This document shows positions 25,958-36,051 of a DNA stretch of 64,000 bases, piece by piece (positions within the stretch are counted from its first letter, which is position 1; each line of letters begins with the position of its first letter). The notes beneath the pieces are model-generated. The model had not been told where the DNA came from. It was given only the letters and a program-made list of their open reading frames with translations, and ran no database searches. The DNA comes from Streptomyces sp. BV286 (GTDB lineage Bacteria > Actinomycetota > Actinomycetes > Streptomycetales > Streptomycetaceae), in assembly GCF_019090165.1 (NCBI RefSeq), contig NZ_JAHRIB010000004.1, positions 24,511-88,510 of the forward strand. Direction: 5' to 3'. The translations under genes and the position numbers were made by a program.

Positions 25958-26857
25958 ATGACGCACGCCATGCTGAAGGGGTCGAACGTCCCGCTGGACG
26001 CCACCGCGGTACGTGCCGTGCTGCGCTGGACGCCGGGGCGGGGCGTTCCGGACGTGGACGCCTCCGCGCTGCTCCTCGGCCCCGACGGGCGTGTGCGGTC
26101 CGACGAGGACTTCGTCTTCTACAACCAGCCCCGGCACCCCTCGGGGAATGTCTGGCGACTCGGCAAGAAGCGCGTCAACAAGGGTCTCGCCGAAGGGCTC
26201 ACCGACACGATCCAGTCGGATCTGGCCGCCGTCGACAACGGTGTGGGACGGATTCTGCTCATCGCCTCCGCCGACGGGGTCACCTTCGACCAGGTGCCGG
26301 CTCTGCGGATCCTGGTCTTCGACGCCGCGATCGGGGACGCCGAGCCGCTGGCGTACTTCGACATCAAGCCGGAGACCGGCGAGGAGACCGCGCTGGTCTG
26401 CGGCGAGCTGTACCGGCGCGGCGAGGGCTGGAAGTTCCGGGCGCTCGGCGAAGGCTATTCGGACGGCCTTCAGGGGCTGGCGTCGGACTACGGCATCCTG
26501 GTCGACGAGTCCGAGGCCGAGGACGGCTCGGCGCCCGCCGGGCAGCCCGGTTCGCAGCCGCTGCCACCGGAGCAGCCCACCACCCAGGTGCCCCAGCAGC
26601 CGGTCCAGCCCGCGTACGGCTATCCCCCGGCCGCTCCCGGCCCGGAGCCCACCCGGCAGCAGCCGCCCGCCACCCAGCCCGCGTACGGCTACCCGCAGCC
26701 CACCAGCCAGCCCGCCTACGGCTATCCGCAGACGTCCCCGGCGCAGCCCGCCGCCGCGGGCGCCCAGTCCGGCTACGGCTACCCGCAGCCGGTCAGCACG
26801 CTGCCGGACCCGGACTTCCGGCTTCCCCCGCAGGGCCCCCAGTTCATCGGCCGCTAG
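25958..26857 (+). CDS. TerD-family protein with PAYGYP repeat tail
   Basis: 299 residues from ATG 25958 (GAAGGCAGG upstream). Residues ~1-185 are a TerD domain: MTHAMLKGSNVPLDA, VDASALLLGPDGRVRSDEDF with the calcium-type acidic loop, FVFYNQPRHP, FDIKPETGEETALVCGELYR, WKFRALGEGY. The C-terminal ~110 residues are Pro/Gln/Ala-rich with repeated PAYGYP units, an extended, probably disordered tail. TerD proteins bind Ca2+ and support stress or tellurite tolerance in known systems. It is transcribed away from the lyase operon and ends at a strong hairpin. Confidence 0.88.
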   Translation: MTHAMLKGSNVPLDATAVRAVLRWTPGRGVPDVDASALLLGPDGRVRSDEDFVFYNQPRHPSGNVWRLGKKRVNKGLAEGLTDTIQSDLAAVDNGVGRILLIASADGVTFDQVPALRILVFDAAIGDAEPLAYFDIKPETGEETALVCGELYRRGEGWKFRALGEGYSDGLQGLASDYGILVDESEAEDGSAPAGQPGSQPLPPEQPTTQVPQQPVQPAYGYPPAAPGPEPTRQQPPATQPAYGYPQPTSQPAYGYPQTSPAQPAAAGAQSGYGYPQPVSTLPDPDFRLPPQGPQFIGR

Positions 26858-26864
26858 GCCGGCG

Positions 26865-26887
26865 CCCGCGCCCCGAAGGGGCGCGGG
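26865..26887. terminator. Perfect inverted repeat, bidirectional terminator
   Basis: CCCGCGCCCC-GAA-GGGGCGCGGG is a 10-bp perfect stem 8 bp after the TerD-tail stop, in a convergent gap. It has no T-run, as usual in Streptomyces. Its right arm continues into the dispersed repeat described below. Confidence 0.7.
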
Positions 26888-26906
26888 GATCTGCGCGACA
26901 AGCCCC
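26865..26906 (-). repeat. Dispersed hairpin repeat, copy 2
   Basis: Member of the family with core CGCGCAGTTCCCCGCGCCCC, here in reverse and slightly diverged (GGGGCGCGGGGATCTGCGCG). Confidence 0.6.
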
Positions 26907-26982
26907 ACCGAACCCGCAGCCGCCGCTGAACCTGCCCTGCCGGGCGCTGGGGCGCCCCGGCTGAGCCAGGTGGCAGCGCCTG

Positions 26983-27720
26983 TCAGCGGTCGGCCTTCGC
27001 CTTGTAGCCGCGCCCCCAGGTGAGCCCCCAGCCGTAGAGCCGGTCGAGCTCGGCCTGGAAGCCGTAGACGAACTTGACCTCGCGGCGCACCACCAGCTCG
27101 TTCTTCACGTTCTCGATCATGACCACCGCGCAGGACCTGGCCTGGGAGTGGCGCTCGTCGAGGCCGATCTCGATCCGGGGTCCGTTGCTCGGGTACAGGG
27201 TGACGATGGCGTGCGTACGGTCGAAGGCGGGGGTCTGGTCGTAGATGTAGACGAAGACCAGGAGCCGCTTGATCTCCTCGCGGTGATCGAGGTTGACGAA
27301 GATCGTCTCGCCCGAGCCGGAGCCGAAGCGGTCGTCGCCGCTGAGTTTCACGTACGGCGCTCCGTTGAGCTCGCCCAGGAAGCCGCCCAGTGGCTGGACG
27401 ACGCCCTTGGTGCCGTCCGTGAGCTCGTACATGCAGCCCAGGTCCAGGTCGACGTTGACCATGCTCTGGGTGTGCGCCTGCACCACTTCCGGCTTGAACG
27501 CCTTGAAGGGGTGGCGCAGCAGGCTCTCCCGCTGGGGCCCGCCTATGTCGGAGGTGCGCATCCGCCAGGAGAGGTTGACGCGGAGGTTGCCGGTGGCCGC
27601 GCCCTGCTTGGTGAGTGAGATCGTGTGGTTCCGCTTGGTCAGTTCGATGGCGTTGGTCGACGCGCTGCCCGAGTCGAACTGCGTCGACCGCCCGCGCCAC
27701 AGGCCTTCCCAGAAACTCAT
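26983..27720 (-). CDS. TerA-like tellurium-resistance family protein
   Basis: 245 residues from ATG 27720, with a GGGGGCGGG ribosome-type site upstream; GTG 27732 is possible. N-terminal MSFWEGLWRGRSTQFDSGSA and a core with NVDLDLGCMYELTDG, PYVKLSGDDRFG and SGETIFVNL match the TerD/TerA fold, including the Asp-rich loops (DLDLGCMYE, SGDDRFGSG) expected for Ca2+ binding. The C-terminus (RREVKFVYGFQAELDRLYGW) is TerA-like. Probably cytoplasmic or membrane-associated, working with the TerC-like protein encoded just upstream on the same strand. Confidence 0.8.
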   Translation of the reverse strand: MSFWEGLWRGRSTQFDSGSASTNAIELTKRNHTISLTKQGAATGNLRVNLSWRMRTSDIGGPQRESLLRHPFKAFKPEVVQAHTQSMVNVDLDLGCMYELTDGTKGVVQPLGGFLGELNGAPYVKLSGDDRFGSGSGETIFVNLDHREEIKRLLVFVYIYDQTPAFDRTHAIVTLYPSNGPRIEIGLDERHSQARSCAVVMIENVKNELVVRREVKFVYGFQAELDRLYGWGLTWGRGYKAKADR

Positions 27721-27842
27721 TCCCGCCCCCACGCTTGCCTGTTGACCCCCGACGAAGATTTCGGGGACGAAATACGCCGGGGCGGCCGCGAGGATTCCCT
27801 CGACGGCCGCCCCTTACAGAGCGTTCCTCCCACGGACCGGTG

Positions 27843-28988
27843 TCACACCCCGGACGAGACCTCTGTCTTGTCACCCGAGGCGTCAGCTTTTCCCTCGGCG
27901 GCCTCCAGTGCCTTGTTGCGGCGCACGGAGGACCAGAAGGACCAGGCGATCAGGACGACACCGATGAGGCCGGTGACGATCTCGTTGACCTCGAACCGGA
28001 TGGTGATGAGCAGGATTCCGGCGAGGGCACCGATCGCGTAGTGGGCGCCGTGCTCCAGGTAGACATAGTCGTCCAGGGTGCCCTGGCGGACCAGGTAGAC
28101 GGTGAGCGACCGGACGTACATGGCACCGATACCGAGGCCGAGGGCCATCAGGATGATGTCGTTGGTGATGGCGAAGGCGCCGATGACACCGTCGAAGGAG
28201 AAGGACGCGTCCAGGACCTCGAGGTAGAGGAACATGAAGAAGGCGGCCTTGCCGACCATGGCACCCGCGGAGATCTCCTTGCCCTTGGCCTTGGCCTCCT
28301 CCTCGGCCTCGTGCTCGCGCTCCTCGGCCTCCTCCAGGCGGTTCTCGAAGAATCCGGAGAGGCCGCCGACGACCAGGTACGTGATGAGGCCGGCGACGCC
28401 GGAGAGCAGCACCGTCTCCGTCTTGTCGGCGGAACCGGCATGCAGGTGGGCGTGCGGGGCGAGGAACAGCGCGGTGACCAGCAGGATGATCAGCGCGATG
28501 CAGGCCGAGAGCATGTCGACCTTGCCGAGCTTGGCGAGCGGGCGCTCCAGCCAGCCGAGCCACTTGATGTCACGGTCCTCGAAGATGAAGTCGAGGAAGA
28601 TCATCAACAGGAACATGCCACCGAAGGCGGCGATCGACGGGTGGGCGTCGGTGACGAGTTCCTGGTAGCGATCCGCGTCGTTCAGTGCCAGGTCGACCGC
28701 CTCGATGGGGCCGAGTGAGGCGCTGATCGCGACGATCACGACAGGGAAGACGAGCCGCATTCCGAAGACGGCGATGAGGATGCCGATGGTGAGGAAGATT
28801 TTCTGCCAGAAGGCACTCATCTTCTTCAGGATCCCGGCGTTGACCACCGCGTTGTCGAAGGACAGCGAGATCTCGAGGATGGACAGGATCAGCACGATCC
28901 CGAAGGCGGTCCATCCGCCGATCAGCACGGCTGCGACCAGGCCGAGCGCGGTGACCGCGAACGACCAGCCGAAGGTTTTCAGAACCAC
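27843..28988 (-). CDS. TerC-like integral membrane protein (DUF475)
   Basis: 381 residues from GTG 28988. About nine membrane helices are seen. The TerC/DUF475 signatures are LEISLSFDNAVVNAGILKKM at the N-terminal half and LDASFSFDGVIGAFAITNDI in the second half, both with the acidic S-F-D-N/G motif inside the membrane. A charged EERE-HEAEEEAKAKGKE loop lies between. TerC proteins are thought to handle metal ions such as Mn2+ and to organise Ter complexes at the membrane. Same strand as the two TerD genes upstream, with a hairpin between. Confidence 0.9.
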   Translation of the reverse strand: MVLKTFGWSFAVTALGLVAAVLIGGWTAFGIVLILSILEISLSFDNAVVNAGILKKMSAFWQKIFLTIGILIAVFGMRLVFPVVIVAISASLGPIEAVDLALNDADRYQELVTDAHPSIAAFGGMFLLMIFLDFIFEDRDIKWLGWLERPLAKLGKVDMLSACIALIILLVTALFLAPHAHLHAGSADKTETVLLSGVAGLITYLVVGGLSGFFENRLEEAEEREHEAEEEAKAKGKEISAGAMVGKAAFFMFLYLEVLDASFSFDGVIGAFAITNDIILMALGLGIGAMYVRSLTVYLVRQGTLDDYVYLEHGAHYAIGALAGILLITIRFEVNEIVTGLIGVVLIAWSFWSSVRRNKALEAAEGKADASGDKTEVSSGV

Positions 28989-29017
28989 TGGCTACCCAAT
29001 CATGAGTATGGGGGGCT

Positions 29018-29043
29018 ACCCCCGGACGAAGTCCGGAGGGGGT
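29018..29043 (-). terminator. Hairpin between terD and terC-like genes
   Basis: CCCCCGGAC-GAA-GTCCGG-A-GGGGG forms a strong stem with one bulge. It lies 30 bp upstream of the TerC-like start and ~215 bp after the TerD stop, so it could end terD transcription or act as an attenuator for terC. Confidence 0.5.
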
Positions 29044-29067
29044 TTCCCCCCGCCGTACCCGGCTTTA

Positions 29068-29094
29068 CGAAACATTGACCACGAAGTCTAGAGG
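29068..29094 (-). pseudogene. Vestigial TerD C-terminus
   Basis: Read on the minus strand this gives LDFVVNVS-stop, matching the last codons of the neighbouring TerD ([12 protein letters not shown]); 22 of 27 bases agree. No TerD-like sequence could be read upstream of it. It may be a remnant of a third copy or of a recombination event. Confidence 0.4.
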
Positions 29095-29258
29095 GCAGGC
29101 TCCCCGGAGGAGCGGGCCGGGCCCGTCCCCCCGGAGAGTCGCAGGTCCAGGGCGTCCGAACGCGGGTGACGCGCCTTCAGCCATTCCGGACACCTCACTT
29201 TCGAGACACCACGGCCGACCCTCCCGACTCACAGGGGTCGCCTTCCGCACACCGGCCT

Positions 29259-29834
29259 CTACGAAACGTGGACCCCGAAGTCCAGGGCGATGCCCCGCAG
29301 TCCGGAGGCGTACCCCTGGCCCACCGCCCGGAACTTCCATTCGACGCCGTAGCGGTAGACCTCACCGAAGATCATCGCGGTTTCCGTGGAGGCGTCCTCG
29401 GAGAGGTCGTAGCGGGCGAGCTCCTGGCCGTCGGCCTGGTTGACGACCCGGATGAAGGCGTTGCTGACCTGACCGAAGGTCTGGCCGCGGTTGTCGGCGT
29501 CGTGGATCGAGACCGGGAAGACGATCTTGTCCACGTTGGCCGGCACCTTCGAGAGGTCGATCAGGATCGACTCGTCGTCGCCGTCGCCCTCACCCGTGAG
29601 GTTGTCCCCGGTGTGCTCGACCGAGCCGTCCGGGCTCTTGAGCTGGTTGTAGAAGATGAACCACTCGTCGCCGAGCACCCGCCCCGAGTTGCACAGCAGT
29701 GCGCTGGCATCGAGGTCGAAGTCGGCTCCGGTGGTGGAGCGCGCGTCCCAGCCGAGCCCGATCAACACCTGCGTGAGGTTCGGTGCGGCCTTGGAGAGGG
29801 AGACATTGCCCCCCTTGGCGAGCGTGACGCCCAT
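29259..29834 (-). CDS. TerD-family stress protein
   Basis: 191 residues from ATG 29834 (GGGGAGGA upstream). A complete single TerD domain: [40 protein letters not shown] with the Ca2+-binding [63 protein letters not shown]. Cytoplasmic, Ca2+-binding in characterised homologues. It is ~62% similar by eye to the next TerD and exactly the same length, so the two are tandem duplicates. It lies between that gene and the TerC-like gene on the same strand. Confidence 0.93.
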   Translation of the reverse strand: MGVTLAKGGNVSLSKAAPNLTQVLIGLGWDARSTTGADFDLDASALLCNSGRVLGDEWFIFYNQLKSPDGSVEHTGDNLTGEGDGDDESILIDLSKVPANVDKIVFPVSIHDADNRGQTFGQVSNAFIRVVNQADGQELARYDLSEDASTETAMIFGEVYRYGVEWKFRAVGQGYASGLRGIALDFGVHVS

Positions 29835-29960
29835 GTTCCTTGTCCTCCCCGGTGAAGCCATTGGGTTGTCCAGCACGTCCGGCGCCGCACTAGGAGTGTG
29901 CGGCGCCGGACGGGAAGTGGTGGAGCGGCCCGGGGTCGGAAGAGACCCCGGACGAAGGGC

Positions 29961-30536
29961 TCAGACGTTGACGCCGAAGTCCTGCGCGATGCCGCGCAGA
30001 CCCGAGGCGTACCCCTGGCCGATGGCGCGGAACTTCCACTCCGCGCCGTGACGGTACAGCTCGCCGAAGACCATCGCGGTCTCCGTCGAGGCGTCCTCGG
30101 AAAGGTCGTAGCGGGCGAGCTCCGCCTCGCCGGCCTGGTTCACGACGCGGATGAACGCGTTGCGCACCTGACCGAACGACTGCTGGCGGTTCTCGGCGTC
30201 GTAGATCGACACCGGGAAGACGATCTTCTCGATGTCGGCCGGGACCCCGGCGAGGTTGACCTTGATCTGCTCGTCGTCGCCCTCGCCCTCACCGGTGGTG
30301 TTGTCCCCGGTGTGCTCGACCGAACCGTCGGGGCTCTTCAGGTTGTTGAAGAACACGAAGTTGGCGTCACTGCTGACCTTGCCCTCCGCGTTCGTCAGGA
30401 TGGCGCTTGCGTCGAGGTCGAAGTCCGTACCGGTCGTGGTGCGGATGTCCCACCCCAGACCGATGATGACCGCGGTCAGGCCCGGGGCCTCCTTCGACAG
30501 CGATACGTTGCCGCCCTTGCTGAGGCTGACTCCCAC
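29961..30536 (-). CDS. TerD-family stress protein
   Basis: 191 residues from GTG 30536, 5 bases after GGGAGGA; the longer frame to 30548 would overlap that site. Full TerD domain: [87 protein letters not shown]. It corresponds in position to the S. coelicolor TerD gene next to the peroxiredoxin (tdd8, implicated in differentiation), judging from recalled gene order. First gene of the terD-terD-terC-terA string. Confidence 0.93.
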   Translation of the reverse strand: MGVSLSKGGNVSLSKEAPGLTAVIIGLGWDIRTTTGTDFDLDASAILTNAEGKVSSDANFVFFNNLKSPDGSVEHTGDNTTGEGEGDDEQIKVNLAGVPADIEKIVFPVSIYDAENRQQSFGQVRNAFIRVVNQAGEAELARYDLSEDASTETAMVFGELYRHGAEWKFRAIGQGYASGLRGIAQDFGVNV

Positions 30537-30697
30537 GAGTCCTCCCATTGGTGTCCGGGGGCGGGAAGCCCCGTAGTGCGTTGGTATCGGATCAACGTGT
30601 CGATCCTAGTGACGGGTTCCCCGCCACCGCAGGCCCTGGGCGCGAAGAATCCCGAAGTGTCGGCATCCCCGGCCCGCCGGGCGCGGCGGCGCCGGGA

Positions 30698-31156
30698 TCA
30701 CAGGGCGTCGAGCGCCCGTACGTACGCGTCGAGGTCCCGCGCGTCCGGCAGGGCGTTGACGACGGTCCAGCGGACGACGCCCTCCTTGTCGATGACGAAG
30801 GTGCCGCGCACCGCGCAGCCCTTGTCCTCGGCGAAGACGTCGTACGCCCGCGAGACCTCGCCGTGCGGCCAGAAGTCGGACAGGAGCGGGTACTCCAGGC
30901 CCTCCTGCTCGGCGAAGACGCGCAGTGTGTGGATGGAGTCGTTCGAGACGGCCAGGACCTGGGTGTCCCGGTCGGAGAACCGCGGCAGGTTGTCGCGCAG
31001 CTCGCACAGTTCGCCGGTGCACACGCCGGTGAAGGCGAAGGGGTAGAAGAGCAGCACGACGTTCTTCGCGCCGCGGAAGTCGCTGAGCCGCACGGTGGCG
31101 CCGTGGTTGTCCCTGAGTTCGAAGTCCGGGGCCTTGTCGCCGACCTCGATCGCCAT
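30698..31156 (-). CDS. AhpE-type peroxiredoxin
   Basis: 152 residues from ATG 31156. Thioredoxin fold with the peroxidatic motif [19 protein letters not shown]: peroxidatic Cys ~46 and a second Cys ~51 in the position seen in AhpE-type enzymes, and catalytic Thr/Arg (FTGVC; later [13 protein letters not shown]). It reduces hydroperoxides and peroxynitrite in the cytoplasm, using mycothiol/mycoredoxin in actinobacteria (family knowledge). It lies between the TerD genes and DUF3052, all on the minus strand, within a stress-defence neighbourhood. Confidence 0.92.
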   Translation of the reverse strand: MAIEVGDKAPDFELRDNHGATVRLSDFRGAKNVVLLFYPFAFTGVCTGELCELRDNLPRFSDRDTQVLAVSNDSIHTLRVFAEQEGLEYPLLSDFWPHGEVSRAYDVFAEDKGCAVRGTFVIDKEGVVRWTVVNALPDARDLDAYVRALDAL

Positions 31157-31227
31157 GGTCCTGCATCCCTTCCGTCGGGTCCGTCGGGCTGTTCGGGTGA
31201 CGTCCACCCTACGCAGCGCTCCCGCCG

Positions 31228-31266
31228 GGCCCCGTCAGGGGCGCGGAAACCGCGCGACCGGCCCCC
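31228..31266 (-). repeat. Dispersed hairpin repeat, copy 3 (diverged)
   Basis: CCCCGTCAGGGGCGCGGAAA followed by CCGCGCGACCGG: the GGGGCGCGG...GCGCGACC spacing of the family is kept, but the core differs. It lies just upstream of the peroxiredoxin start. Confidence 0.45.
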
Positions 31267-31356
31267 GGGGACCCACGGCGATCCACGGGCCGCCGGCGGG
31301 CCCGCCGGGCCGTCCGCCGGCGTCGAGGGCCCATCGGGGCGGGCCCGCCGACGGAC

Positions 31357-31390
31357 GAGGCCCCCGCCGACGGATGTCGACGGGGGCCTC
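31357..31390 (-). terminator. Terminator after DUF3052
   Basis: GAGGCCCCCGCCGA pairs with TCGACGGGGGCCTC across a 6-base loop (one mismatch), 18 bp beyond the DUF3052 stop. It should separate that gene from the peroxiredoxin. Confidence 0.7.
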
Positions 31391-31407
31391 CTGGCCTCGG
31401 CTGCGCC

Positions 31408-31845
31408 TCAGCGCTTCTTGGCGGCCGTCTTCGGCGTCGCCAGCTTCGTGCCGCTCCAGTCCTTCCCCACGCTGATGCCCTTGGTCTGGGACAGACCCGC
31501 GGTCGTCACAGCTTCGGCGATGTCGCTGGGCTCCACATAACCGTCTCGGCCGGTCTTGGGCGTCAGCAGCAGGACGGCGCCGCCCTCTTCGACGTACGTG
31601 GTGGCATCCACCAGCGCGTCCGTCAGGTCGCCGTCGTCGTCTCGGAACCAGAGCACCACGGCGTCGGCGACGTCGTCGTACTCCTCGTCCATGAGCTCGC
31701 TGCCGATTACTTCTTCAATGGCCGAGCGGAGCTCCTGGTCGACGTCGTCGTCGAAGCCGATCTCCTGGACCACCTGCTCGGGCTGGAATCCCAGCCTGGC
31801 GGCCAGGCTCGTCCGCTCCTCCGCGTGGTCCGCGGTCGCGCTCAC
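31408..31845 (-). CDS. DUF3052 family protein
   Basis: 145 residues from GTG 31845, six bases after GGAGG. Acidic, cytoplasmic: LAARLGFQPEQVVQEIGFDD, DVADAVVLWFRDDDGDLTDA, VEEGGAVLLLTPKTGRDGYV, then a Lys-rich tail (TPKTAAKKR). DUF3052 is an actinobacterial family of unknown function, almost always next to aceE and divergent from it, as here. The acyl-CoA/acetyl-CoA context hints at a metabolic role but nothing in the sequence defines it. Confidence 0.88.
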   Translation of the reverse strand: MSATADHAEERTSLAARLGFQPEQVVQEIGFDDDVDQELRSAIEEVIGSELMDEEYDDVADAVVLWFRDDDGDLTDALVDATTYVEEGGAVLLLTPKTGRDGYVEPSDIAEAVTTAGLSQTKGISVGKDWSGTKLATPKTAAKKR

Positions 31846-32342
31846 GGGTTGCCTCCTGATCATGTTCGGTAATGGGGTCCTCCCCGGCTCGGGCGAAGCC
31901 GAGACCTTGGGGAAGTTCAAGCCACGCGCGTGCGCGAAGCATTGGCCGTAGTCCACACGGGCGGGACGGATCGCGCAAGTACCCGGCGGTCGAGACCGCC
32001 GAAACGGTGACGATCCCGACCGTGTCGCCGCAACTCCAGTCAGGGAATCACAGCCACAGGTGACGCACACCACAGCAATCTGCCCGCTTTGCGAATTTCG
32101 GAACCCTACGAGGGTACGAGACTCGAATGGCTTTGCGGTACGCGTAACGGGTCGGGCGTATCGTTGCGATTTGCCGGACCCGCCTTTGGGGGAACGGGAC
32201 GAACCTGTCGGTTACCTCTCGGTAGAGATGACGTTTCCGCTCCTGAGGTACACGATGGGGAACGGCGCAGACGCCCAGGAAACCAGAGAAAAACCCAAGA
32301 AAAAACCGAGAAGAAGCGGCCCCCCGAGAGCGAAGGAACAGC
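31846..32342. promoter_or_regulatory. Divergent control region between DUF3052 and aceE
   Basis: 497 bp with no convincing gene. It has an AT-richer patch near 32085-32105, an inverted repeat ACCCTACGAGGGT (32102-32114), and several GCGTA/GCGAT steps. The aceE ribosome site GAAGGA lies at ~32333. Promoters for both genes must be here, but I cannot fix them by eye. Confidence 0.4.
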
Positions 32343-35090
<2,748 letters not shown>

Positions 35091-35150
35091 CGCTCCGCGC
35101 CGGTGCCGTAGTGCGGTGAGGGGTGGTGGGCCTTGGGGCCCGCCGCCCCT

Positions 35151-35219
35151 TCGGCTTTTCCTGTGCGGCCCCCTCGGCATTTCCTGTGCGGCCCCCTCGG
35201 CTTTTCCTGTGCGGGGCGT
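35151..35219 (+). repeat. Three tandem 23-bp units
   Basis: Units start TCGGCTTTTCCTGTGCGGCC, TCGGCATTTCCTGTGCGGCC and TCGGCTTTTCCTGTGCGGGG at 35151, 35174 and 35197. They lie in non-coding DNA and are nearly identical, so the expansion is probably recent. Confidence 0.8.
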
Positions 35220-35297
35220 CGGCATGCCCGGAGAGCGGACGGAAGGAAACGCGGAAGGAAGGGGGTGGGGGGTTCGGCAGGGCGGGTGCGGGTCGTT

Positions 35298-35334
35298 GGG
35301 GGCTGGGCGCGCAGTTCCCCGCGCCCCTGGAGGG
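35298..35334 (+). repeat. Dispersed hairpin repeat, copy 4
   Basis: GGGGGCTGGGCG followed by CGCAGTTCCCCGCGCCCC: matches the family core in forward orientation, in the convergent gap after aceE. Confidence 0.7.
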
Positions 35335-35433
35335 TGCGGGTCGGGGGCTGGGGGTCGGCGTACTGCGGCCGGACAGCGCGGTTCCCCGCCTCCCTCAACG
35401 GGAGCGGGGAACCGTCGTCCTGGGTGGTCCCGG

Positions 35434-35742
35434 TCAGAACATTCCGGTGCCGGGGCCTGCCGTGCCCGCCATCCAGACGATGGCCAGGACGGTGTCAATC
35501 ACTCCCAGTACCAGCGCGATCAGCGCCGGCAGGGGGCGGCCGCCGTTCCAGCGGCGCCCCATGGCCAGCCAGCCGCAGACGATCGCCACGGGGCCGAGGA
35601 TGATCCCCAGCACGAAGAATCCGGCGACTGCGCAGATGACTCCGATGATTCCGAGCGTCGCGCTGTCCGGCCCGCTCCGTGACCCCGTACGGCGACGTGA
35701 GCGAGGGTGTTTGCGCGTGGTGTGACCGAAGCCCGCCATCAT
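35434..35742 (-). CDS. Small DUF4190-like membrane protein
   Basis: 102 residues. A basic N-terminus (TTRKHPRSRRRTGSRSG) precedes two hydrophobic segments (SATLGIIGVICAVAGFFVLG, PALIALVLGVIDTVLAIVW), in the pattern of DUF4190 proteins. Two adjacent ATGs (35742, 35739) follow GGGAG by 3 and 6 bases; the second may be used. Function unknown. Convergent with aceE. Confidence 0.75.
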   Translation of the reverse strand: MMAGFGHTTRKHPRSRRRTGSRSGPDSATLGIIGVICAVAGFFVLGIILGPVAIVCGWLAMGRRWNGGRPLPALIALVLGVIDTVLAIVWMAGTAGPGTGMF

Positions 35743-35986
35743 CAACTCCCTGACCTCTGAGCCGACCGAATGCCGGTCGGTTCTGGCTCGGAATGCGGGT
35801 ACCCCGGTCCTGTCGCTTCAGACCCGTACTTCTCTTTTCTCGGTCGCGCGGCGCGCTGCCCCCCTCCGGCAGCACGCCGCGTCCTCACCGAACTGCCCGT
35901 TCCGCACGGATCAGTTGAGAGCACTCTGACCTGCGGCACGGTCAATATGAAAGTCACATGGGACGGTGTCACTCGGATAGGCGAAA

Positions 35987-36012
35987 GCCCCGCCGAGTGA
36001 ACTCGACGGGGC
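35987..36012 (-). terminator. Terminator after MFS exporter
   Basis: GCCCCGCCGAG and CTCGACGGGGC form an 11-bp stem with one mismatch around a small loop, 40 bp beyond the MFS stop. Confidence 0.65.
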
Positions 36013-36051
36013 CAGGCCCGAAATGACGCGGACGGCGGACGGAAGAACGGA

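Larger units (their letters stand above)
35091..35433. other. Intergenic stretch with tandem repeat and dispersed repeat copy
   Basis: 343 bp between convergent aceE and the DUF4190 gene. It holds three ~23-bp tandem units at 35151-35219 and a copy of the dispersed hairpin repeat at 35298-35334. No gene is apparent. Confidence 0.6.
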
